Assembly: GCA_003153435.1 (NCBI GenBank)
Contig: PLYR01000048.1
Location: forward strand, 31,307 to 74,751
Direction: 5' to 3'
Length of the DNA stretch: 43,445 nt
DNA from: Bacteroidota bacterium
GTDB lineage: Bacteria > Bacteroidota > Bacteroidia > Palsa-965
Shown here: piece after piece, positions 32,256 to 40,500 of the stretch
Layout of the letters: the number at the start of each line of letters is the position of its first letter
How positions within the stretch are numbered: the stretch's first letter is position 1
The notes under the pieces: generated by a model
What the model was told of the DNA's origin: nothing
Databases searched by the model: none
The model's input: the letters and a program-made list of their open reading frames with translations, nothing else
Made by a program: the position numbers and the translations under genes

Positions 32256-33902
32256 ATGAGAGTTTTTTTTCTTTTTTTTCTTAGTCTGACCATCGGAAAC
32301 TTTAGTGCACAGGTGACTCCGGCCCAGGAAAAAAGCATAGACAGTCTTTTTTCCGGCATCAGCAAGGACAATATGCCTGGCTGCGTTATCGGAATCATGA
32401 AAGAAGGGAAATTGATTTTCTCCAAAGGCTATGGTTCCGCAAACCTGGACTATAACATCCCACTCACCCCTGAATCAGCATTTTCTATCGGCGGTCTTTC
32501 CCGGCAAGTGACGGCATCCTGCATCGGTCTGCTTATTGCTCAGGGGAAAATTCAGCTCACTGATGACATCCGGAAATATATCCCCGAACTTCCTGATTTT
32601 GGAACAGAGGTTAATATCAAAAGTCTTGTTCTCCATACCAGTGGGATCAGAGACTATTTCAGGTTGATGGATATCACCGGAGCAGATGTGAATGGATATT
32701 ATGATAACGATTTTGTTCTGAAACTTATCGAGCAGGCTAAAGGACTAAATAATAAACCCGGAACTGAATTTATCCTTTCCAATTCAAACGATCTGATCCT
32801 TGCGGAACTTATACACCGGGTTAGCGGAAAGACCTTGCCCGATTTTGCCAAAGAAAATATTTTTGTTCCTTTAGGCATGGAGCATACTTTTTTTAATGAA
32901 GATTGCCATCAGGTGCTTCCATCCAGGGCTACTCCTTATAAACGGATCAATACCGGTGCTTTCGAGCAGTGTCTTGTCAACAATGATGCTTATGGTGACC
33001 ATGGATTGGTAACTACCGTTTCCGACTTCAGCAAATGGGACCAGAATTATTATTCTCAACAGGTAGGAGGAGAGAGCCTTCATAAACTGCTTTATTCCGC
33101 GCCTGCTTTGGGCAACGGGGAAATAGAAAGCTATTCGTTTGGAAATTTTTTCGAAAAGGTAAACGGAATGAAAAGTCTTTACCTGGATGGATTTGGTTCC
33201 GGATTTAAGGGAGACTATTACCGCTTTCCGGATTCAAAATTTTCTCTAGTTATTTTCTGCAACCGGGAAGATTTTATACCAGGGAGAACCGCTCAGTTGA
33301 TCTCCGAGCTGTTCCTGGCTCCTGTTCTTTTCAAACAGTCAGCTTTACCTCCGAAAGAAAAGATCCAGACTAAAACATTGGAAAGCTACGCTGGTACCTA
33401 CCAGATGAACCGAGCAGGGATTACGGTTGAAATCCTTTTTCTTAACGACACGCTCCGGATGAAGGGTAGCCAAAGCGGGCAGGAGCATGTGTTGCTACCC
33501 ATAGGAAAACATTCCTTCCGAAGGGCTGATGCTGGACAGATCCAGCTGTCATTCCTGACCGATGCGCACGCCAAGCGGAAGCTGGAAATTCAAAATGATG
33601 GAAACAAAGCACTGTTTACAAGAATTGAAACAGCTCCACTGAATGACTCCCTCCTTTCTTCATTTGCAGGAAACTATTTTAGCAAAGAATTGAAAGTGAA
33701 GTACCGCATCGTGCTTCAGGGAACAGAGCTCATCGCTTATCTTCCGAATGGAGAATCCGGCAAGTTAAGAGCCGGCGCAAAAGACGAACTGAATGTACAG
33801 TCCGATAATCTGAAGTTTATCAGGGATGCTTCCGGAATAGTAACGGGTTTTATGTTGGATTCCGGAGGGAACCTGGATGAAGTTAAATTCGAAAAAAATT
33901 AG
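32256..33902 (+). CDS. Exported serine-hydrolase (beta-lactamase class C fold) homologue, probably catalytically inactive
   Basis: This 548-residue protein has a signal peptide, a class C beta-lactamase/DD-peptidase-type domain at about residues 25-365 and a C-terminal beta-barrel-like extension. The fold markers are present (GCVIGIMKEGKLIFSKGYGS, LVLHTSGIRDYF, AELIHRVSGKTLPDFAKENI). But the catalytic SxxK reads G80-L-S-R83 and the YxN site reads L174-S-N176; the DNA is unambiguous at both. The third motif region reads DGFGSGFKGD rather than a HxG-type sequence. It is therefore probably a pseudoenzyme used for binding. It follows the Asp-box gene by 34 bases. Confidence 0.9.
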   Translation: MRVFFLFFLSLTIGNFSAQVTPAQEKSIDSLFSGISKDNMPGCVIGIMKEGKLIFSKGYGSANLDYNIPLTPESAFSIGGLSRQVTASCIGLLIAQGKIQLTDDIRKYIPELPDFGTEVNIKSLVLHTSGIRDYFRLMDITGADVNGYYDNDFVLKLIEQAKGLNNKPGTEFILSNSNDLILAELIHRVSGKTLPDFAKENIFVPLGMEHTFFNEDCHQVLPSRATPYKRINTGAFEQCLVNNDAYGDHGLVTTVSDFSKWDQNYYSQQVGGESLHKLLYSAPALGNGEIESYSFGNFFEKVNGMKSLYLDGFGSGFKGDYYRFPDSKFSLVIFCNREDFIPGRTAQLISELFLAPVLFKQSALPPKEKIQTKTLESYAGTYQMNRAGITVEILFLNDTLRMKGSQSGQEHVLLPIGKHSFRRADAGQIQLSFLTDAHAKRKLEIQNDGNKALFTRIETAPLNDSLLSSFAGNYFSKELKVKYRIVLQGTELIAYLPNGESGKLRAGAKDELNVQSDNLKFIRDASGIVTGFMLDSGGNLDEVKFEKN

Positions 33903-33923
33903 TTTTGCGTGGAGTCTAAGACC

Positions 33924-34241
33924 ATGAAGCGAGGGCATCTTTGGGTGTTGAAAATCTCACTGATTCTTATTGCAACCTTGCTAGCTGTCATAGATGCAAG
34001 ACTATCCTATTCCCATCTTTTAAAGTCTTATATCATTCTTTTCAGAAAGCCCTCATCGGCTTATTCGGTTTTTACATTTGGTATTACTTTCTGGGGCTTT
34101 GTGTTGGGTCTGTTTTTTGCCTGGATCCCTTTCCGCAAACTTTCCTGGGTGCACCGATACGTCCTTGCATCCCTGGGCATCATGATTGTCTTACTGTTGA
34201 TTTATCTGGGAGGCTTCCTGATTAAGATGGTCAGGTCTTGA
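33924..34241 (+). CDS. Small three-helix membrane protein of unknown function
   Basis: This protein of about 105 residues has three hydrophobic helices (HLWVLKISLILIATLLAVI, FTFGITFWGFVLGLFFAWI, YVLASLGIMIVLLLIYLGGF) and Arg/Lys-rich loops. The start is the ATG at 33924; a GTG at 33909 is possible. It follows the pseudo-hydrolase by 21 bases and overlaps the convergent nuclease gene by 11 bases at its 3' end. No family recognised. Confidence 0.65.
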   Translation: MKRGHLWVLKISLILIATLLAVIDARLSYSHLLKSYIILFRKPSSAYSVFTFGITFWGFVLGLFFAWIPFRKLSWVHRYVLASLGIMIVLLLIYLGGFLIKMVRS

Positions 34242-35607
34242 ACCGAAGATATTTGTAGGATTTTGGACCCTTCATCCAGCCTCTTATAAGGTCATCGGCA
34301 TCGGGATAATAAAGGGCACGTTTCACAATGCTCCGGAGTTCTTCCGGAGAATGAATGGGTTCGGACCGATCGTAATACCCGAAACCAGTATAATGACCAC
34401 CTTCCACGAGCACCACAGAATTTTCTTCCCTATTTCTTCCCTTGTCGATGATCGCGAAATCGGAGTCTTTGAAAATATATTTTTGCAGAATGGCATCGGC
34501 TCTCTTGTTATAATCTTCAACTTTCTCTTCACCAGAACAGATTCCATTACATTTTTTAAGCTGATGATTAAAACAGATTGAATCATCCGAAGTAAGTCCG
34601 CAATAGCGAAGACACAGGCAATATTCATCCTGCCAGGATTCAAGCCTTTCTCGGGCTGTGCTATAGGTAACAAAAGAGAGCAGGGCATTTTCAGAGTCCT
34701 CTTTTTCCACGATTTTAAAGTTGATGATGCCCTGTTCATCCTTGAACCAGTCGATACAATGCGTAAAAGAGTTTGATTTACGCATCCTGTTGTATTTCGG
34801 TTTATGCCTTTTAATTTCTTCTGATTCTTTGAGCAGAGCAATCAATTCGCTTCCGCAAAGAATGAAATCGACATCACTCAATTCCTGGAGCATCTTCAAC
34901 CCTTTTTTTTCTCTGGTATTGAAATGGCTCATGGCTCGGTTATGCATATTTGTGCTTTTCCCGACATAAATGATATGTCCTTCTTTATCCAGAAAATAAT
35001 AGATTCCACAATCTTCCGGGAGCTTATCCAACACATATTGTTTGATTTTATCCACACGAGTGGTCATCAGCTCAGCAGCTCCAAGGTTCTTGTATTGAGG
35101 AGTCATACTTTTCAACTGCAGCAGTATATCGAACAGCTTAGCGGTGGCAACAGCATCGCCTTCTGCTCTGTGCCAGGTTTCATTTTCAATACCCAGAGAA
35201 GAGCATAGCTTACTCAGGCTATAGGAAAGTTTGCCAGGGAGCAATTTCCGGCTCAGACGAACCGTACACAATGTTTCACGTTTGAACTTAAAACCTAAGG
35301 CGGCGAATTCTTCCCTTATAAAACCATAGTCAAAGCCAACGTTATGAGCAACAAAAATATGCCCTTCCGTATACCTGATTATTTCTTTGGCTACTTCATG
35401 AAACTTAGGTGCTTGTTCAACCATTTCATTCGTGATCCCGCTCAGTTTGGCAAAAAAGGATCCGATATGACATTCGGGATTGATGAGGGTTGAAAATTTG
35501 TCCACCACTTGTAATCCATCGTGAACCAAAATACAGATCTCTGTAATTCTCCCTTTACGGAACTCGTATTTTCCGGCACAGGTTTCTATGTCAACTATTG
35601 CAAACAT
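34231..35607 (-). CDS. DEDDh 3'-5' exonuclease fused to a GIY-YIG nuclease (DnaQ-UvrC-like)
   Basis: This 458-residue protein has an N-terminal DnaQ-type exonuclease domain (residues about 1-165): D6-I-E8 in FAIVDIETCAG, then the HNVGFDYGFIREEF motif and the HRAEGDAVATAKL motif that supply the remaining acidic residues and the DEDDh histidine. A GIY-YIG domain follows at about 190-270 (GIYYFLDKEGHIIYVGKSTN, then MHNRAMSHF), with UvrC-like cysteine-containing C-terminal sequence (LCLRYCGLTSDDSICFNHQL and KKCNGICSGEE). Bacterial fusions of this type combine 3'-5' trimming with a structure- or damage-specific nick, and are thought to act in DNA repair. It is monocistronic and faces the histidine kinase gene divergently. 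Confidence 0.93.
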   Translation of the reverse strand: MFAIVDIETCAGKYEFRKGRITEICILVHDGLQVVDKFSTLINPECHIGSFFAKLSGITNEMVEQAPKFHEVAKEIIRYTEGHIFVAHNVGFDYGFIREEFAALGFKFKRETLCTVRLSRKLLPGKLSYSLSKLCSSLGIENETWHRAEGDAVATAKLFDILLQLKSMTPQYKNLGAAELMTTRVDKIKQYVLDKLPEDCGIYYFLDKEGHIIYVGKSTNMHNRAMSHFNTREKKGLKMLQELSDVDFILCGSELIALLKESEEIKRHKPKYNRMRKSNSFTHCIDWFKDEQGIINFKIVEKEDSENALLSFVTYSTARERLESWQDEYCLCLRYCGLTSDDSICFNHQLKKCNGICSGEEKVEDYNKRADAILQKYIFKDSDFAIIDKGRNREENSVVLVEGGHYTGFGYYDRSEPIHSPEELRSIVKRALYYPDADDLIRGWMKGPKSYKYLRFKT

Positions 35608-35820
35608 TTAAGGATGGTAAAGTCAGATTACTCGTCCGAAGTTAATGATTTTATTCCGCCTTTAATTCACTTCAAAGAGCCGGCTAATCAACTCCCACGA
35701 GAAAAGATCAGCACAGGAACTGATATAGATCAGCTTTCAGGTGCTAAAGCTTCTCTAAATTTGGTCTTAGATCAATGAGAATTGAGTAAGTTAGAGAAGA
35801 ATAATTCTGAAAAAATAAGA

Positions 35821-37101
35821 ATGGATAGCCAGGAAGGTTTTGAAGAGCTCTTCGAGTTCGCAAATGAAGGAATTCTATACGCCAATAAGAAAGGGGAAAT
35901 TGTGCGGGCTAATCCATCCATTGAAAGAATGTTTGGATATGACAGCGGTGAACTGATTGGAAAAAAAATAGAAGTACTGGTTCCCCAAAGTCTGGCTCCG
36001 AAACATGTTCAGGACAGAACGAAGTTTCACCAACATCCTTCCCCCAGATCCATGGGAATAGGGATGGATCTGAAAGGAAAAAGAAAGGATGACTCTGAAT
36101 TCCCTCTGGAAATAAGTTTGAGCCCATTTACTTCCAAAGAAGGAAATTCTTTCGTGATAGCCTTCGTGATAGATATTACAATCCGGAAAAGACAGGATGA
36201 AGTTCTAAAGAACACAAATCACGAGCTTCACTATTTTGCTGAAGAACTCAAGGCGACAAATACCGAACTTGAAAAGAGAGTAAGAGACCGGACTCTTATT
36301 CTGGAAGAAGCCTTACAAGAGCTTGGGAAATCACGTGAAGATTTGAAAACAGCGTTATATCAAGAGCGGGAACTGAACGAACTAAAAACCAGGTTCGTTT
36401 CCATGGCTTCCCATGAGTTCAGGACTCCGCTTGCAACCATTCTGTCTTCCCTCTCTCTGGTCTCCAAATATGGAGAGCTGAATGATAAGGAAAAGCAGAC
36501 CAAACATATTGATCGTATTAAAACAGCCATCGTGCACCTCACCGATCTCCTCAATGATATGCTCTCTCTGAGCAAACTCGAAGAAGGCATGGTGCCCGTC
36601 AAGATGGAAGAAATTAATTTGAAGGAACTTGCTGGCGGACTGATTCTGGAAATGCAGTCTATCTCCAAACCTGGTCAGGAAATACGGTACAAGCATTCCG
36701 GTGACACTGAAACCGTACAGGATAAAAAGGTTTTGAAACATATTCTCTTCAATCTGATTTCGAATGCGATTAAATTTTCTCCGGAAGGAAAACCGATCGA
36801 TATCAGTGTAGAGGCTGATCCGCAAAGATTAATGATCACAGTTAAAGATTCGGGAATAGGGATTTCAGAACATGATCAAAAGCATCTGTTTGAACGTTTT
36901 TTTCGTGCAAACAATGCCACTCATATTCAGGGAACCGGACTCGGACTTAATATCGTAGCCAAATACGTTGAACTGTTGGATGGAAAGATAAAAGTGGAGA
37001 GTAAGCTGGATGCCGGAACCATTTTTATCGTAGAACTTCCAATTGTTAAAATGGGTTCTGAACAAAATAATCACCCTCCGAAACACTCGGCTCACCGATA
37101 A
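35821..37101 (+). CDS. Cytosolic PAS-domain sensor histidine kinase
   Basis: This protein of about 426 residues has an N-terminal PAS domain (FEELFEFANEGILYANKKGE, IERMFGYDSGELIGKKIEVL, then DITIRKRQDEVL), a coiled-coil linker (ATNTELEKRVRDRTLILEEA), a HisKA domain with the H box MASHEFRTPLATI (His198 from this start) and a HATPase_c domain with N box (LISNAIKFSPEGKP), G1 (DSGIGIS), F (ERFFRA) and G2 (GTGLGLNI). It has no membrane helix, so it senses a cytosolic signal. No response-regulator gene is next to it. The ATG at 35821 is chosen; a TTG at 35782 would add 13 polar residues. Confidence 0.93.
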   Translation: MDSQEGFEELFEFANEGILYANKKGEIVRANPSIERMFGYDSGELIGKKIEVLVPQSLAPKHVQDRTKFHQHPSPRSMGIGMDLKGKRKDDSEFPLEISLSPFTSKEGNSFVIAFVIDITIRKRQDEVLKNTNHELHYFAEELKATNTELEKRVRDRTLILEEALQELGKSREDLKTALYQERELNELKTRFVSMASHEFRTPLATILSSLSLVSKYGELNDKEKQTKHIDRIKTAIVHLTDLLNDMLSLSKLEEGMVPVKMEEINLKELAGGLILEMQSISKPGQEIRYKHSGDTETVQDKKVLKHILFNLISNAIKFSPEGKPIDISVEADPQRLMITVKDSGIGISEHDQKHLFERFFRANNATHIQGTGLGLNIVAKYVELLDGKIKVESKLDAGTIFIVELPIVKMGSEQNNHPPKHSAHR

Positions 37102-37543
37102 ATAACCCCTTCTTTAGGAAGTTTATTCAAAATCATCTTATTATACGGCATATTCCTTCCCGGGTTTCGGGCATTTTGCTCTATTCGAAACCTAAAAATT
37201 ACCACCCTAAATTGGTAGAATCTAGCCTTTGTAATATCATAATTAGTTAATTATCAGTATAATATCAAGTTGTCATTGCAATAATGATGCGATAAACCGG
37301 GTAACCGAAGGCTTAATATAAGATGGGTTCGTTTATTGTAAATTGGTTAAAGTCAAATCTTTAAGTTATATTTGGTTTAAGCAAAATTCAACGAATACTC
37401 CGTTTTTATTATTTGAGTTTTTTTAAAAGATACAGCAAGGTCAGCCTTGAAAGAGATTGTTGTAGTTGTCAGAGTAAATTGAGTTCTCAGTGCACACACA
37501 CTGCTTCGCTCTACCGGTTTACACACACCGTAAAAAAGTAACA
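37102..37543. other. Long intergenic region before the adhesin gene
   Basis: This 442-base AT-rich stretch has no credible coding signal. It contains the promoter at 37343-37374 and, if that promoter is used, a leader of about 165 bases before the ATG at 37544. A short inverted repeat TCATT-N5-AATGA is at 37273-37287. No T-run hairpin terminator for the kinase gene was found. Confidence 0.6.
37343..37374 (+). promoter_or_regulatory. Consensus promoter for the SprB-repeat adhesin
   Basis: TTG at 37343-37345, a 21-base spacer, and TATATTTG at 37367-37374 match the Bacteroidota primary sigma consensus. The first gene downstream is the adhesin at 37544, giving a leader of about 165 bases. Confidence 0.7.
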
Positions 37544-40500
37544 ATGCACACAAAAAAATTACTCTTTGTACTTCTTCTTTTTCTTTCCACTAATTTCATT
37601 TTCAGTCAAGTGCCGGGAATCTACCAGTTTTTCGGTGGGGACACTCTGAATGGTTTCGACTTGAGAGGTGCAGTTACTGCCGCGCATCAAAAAAATGTTG
37701 CTGAATGTGATATGAAGGGGCATCTCAAACGGGAAGAGATAAATTTTGTCAGGCAGAAGTATCATATACACGCACCGACACAGTCGGTAGAAAGACTTTT
37801 TCCAGGAAATAATACCCTGGCAACTCCATGCAATAATGTAGGATTTGAAGCCGGTTCCTTCGCAAACTGGACCGGACTAACTGGTGAAAATGACAATTCA
37901 ATAGCCCCCCTTGCCTTCACCACACCGGGTTTCATTAATCTGGGGAATAATTCAGCTTTAACTAACTGTTCGTACATGACACTTGTGAACACCGGTGTTG
38001 ATCCATTCGGAGGCTTCCCTATGCTTTTTCCGGGCGGAGGTTCCTGGTCCTGTCGCCTGGGAGGACAAAATTCAAATTATACGAACCTCTGTAATATCCC
38101 TCCCGGGCCTGGCTCTCCGGGAGAATCTATTTCTCAGATTTTCACGGTGACCGCTGCCAATGCTATGTTAAGTTATAGCTATGCTGTAGTCATGGAACAG
38201 TCGCCCCACACGAACACCGAATGTCCCTATTTCTCTGCCTCTGTAACAGACTCAGCTGGTAATCCATTAACCTGCCTTCAGTATTATGTCGAATCAACTT
38301 CTACCGGAGTGCCAGTGGGATTACATGGTTCTACTCACTTTATACATGGAGACTCTGTTTACTATTCGAACTGGACCACGAATAGCATGAATTTGAAAGC
38401 CTATATCGGTCACAAACTAATTATCACATTTACAGCAGCCGGATGTTATGCCGGAGGACATGTTGGATATGCCTACGTGGATGCAGTTTGCAGTCCGATT
38501 ATGATGCTGACCCACACCCCTGAAGTTTGCCTTGGAGGAACCATTACCATCACAGCCCCAAACAATACTCCCACCGGAACTTATTCCTGGCAGACAATGC
38601 CGGGAGGAGGTACTGCCGGTATTTCAGGTTCTTCTACAGGACAGTCCTGCAATTTTACTGCACCGGGAACCTATGAAGTAACCGTTACACAAGCACCCGG
38701 TTGTTTTTATACGCTGGATACCACCATTGCCTTTTATCCTCTTCCTTCTTTAACCATGGCACATACCAATGCTACCTGTGTGCCTGGAAATAATGGGACG
38801 ATCACTGCTACAGAAACCGGAGGAAATGCACCTTATACCTATTCCTGGTCGCCTGGAGCACCAACGGGACAAGGAACAACGGCCGTTACCGGCCTAGGTG
38901 CAGGTACGTATACGTGTCTGGTAACAACCACCAATGGTTGTACTTTTTCAGCAACCGCTACCATAACGCAGCCCGCTGGGACACCGGTGGCTACCTTCAC
39001 CAATACTCCTGCCTCCTGTAGCCCAGGCTCCGATGGAACAGCAAATGCAACGGCTTCTGGCGGCACCGGCCCATATATCTACACCTGGTCACCTGCTCCT
39101 GGTACAGGACAAGGTACAAGCGCTGTTACAGGGCTGAGTGCAGGGACCTATACGCTAACCATGGCGGACGCGAATGGATGTCCGGGTTCTTCAACGGTAA
39201 CGATTACTCAACCAGGCGGACCCACCACCACCAGTGCAAATACTCCTGTAACCTGTAATGCAGGAACCGATGGAACAGCTACGGTCACCGGCTCTGGAGG
39301 AACAGCACCACTCACTTATTCATGGACCGGTAATCCGTCCACCACAAGCACCATTACCGGCATTCCTGCTGGCACCTATACCTGCACTGTTCAGGATTCA
39401 AAGGGTTGTTCAATCGTTACCACCGTTGTGGTTGCTCAACCCACACCGGTAACAGCAACCAATGTACCTGTCAATGAAGTTTGTTTCGGTGGAACTACGG
39501 GATCCGTTACAGTCACCCCGGGAGGAGGAACCGGGCCTTATACTTATGCGTGGACAGCCCCTGCAACTGGTACTTTGGCTACTGCCAGTAACCTGGCTAT
39601 AGGAACCTATACCTGTACGGTGACCGATTCTAAAGGATGTCCCATTACAACCACCGGAACGATTACGCAGCCTGTGGCCATGGCTTTTACCACTTCTAAT
39701 ACCGGTGCGGTATGCGGACAATCGAATGGGTCAGCAACAGTTACTCCGACAGGAGGAACTGCTCCCTATACCTATCTCTGGAATCCTGCACCGGGTGGGG
39801 GACAAGGAACAGCAACCGCTACCGGTATACCTGCCGGAAATTATACTTGTACGATTACAGATAATGCCGGTTGCATCATTGCTCCGGTAGTGGCAGTGCC
39901 CAATACAGGCGGCCCTGCACTTACAATGGGAGCTCCGGTAAATATTACTTGTTTCGGTTTGTGTAACGGATCTCTTGCTGCAACCTCTGTGGGTGGTGTT
40001 CTCCCGATTACTTATGTCTGGTCTCCTGCTCCGGGTGCAGGACAAGGAACTCTTACGGCTTCTGCGCTTTGTCCAGGAACATATATTATTTCGGCTACCG
40101 ATGCGAATGGTTGTGTCAGCTCTGCAACTGGAACCATCACACAACCTCCCGCTATTACGGTGAGTGCTACCTCTACCAATGATCTTTGTTTCGGAAGTGC
40201 CGATGGAACGGCCACAGGAACAGCAGGCGGAGGTTCACCGGCTCTGACTTATGCATGGACTCCTGCTCCCGGCGCAGGCCAGGGAACCCTCAATGCAACT
40301 GCACTTACAGCCAATACTTATACGCTCACCGTAACCGATGCCAATGGCTGTACGAATAGCACCACAACGGTCGTTAACCAGCCAGCATTACTGACTGTTC
40401 TTGCTTCCGGAATCAATGCAACGTGTAATGGTCTGTGTAATGGACAAATCATCTGCATTCCTACCGGAGGTACACCTGCTTACACCTATGCATGGAACAC

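Noticed and set aside
35521-35778. Plus-strand open frame upstream of the histidine kinase
   Set aside because: Most of it overlaps the start of the nuclease gene on the other strand, it has no family resemblance and the segment after 35608 is only about 55 codons with no clear start context.
37490-37543. Upstream start of the adhesin
   Set aside because: It puts 18 polar residues before the signal peptide; the ATG at 37544 starts it cleanly.
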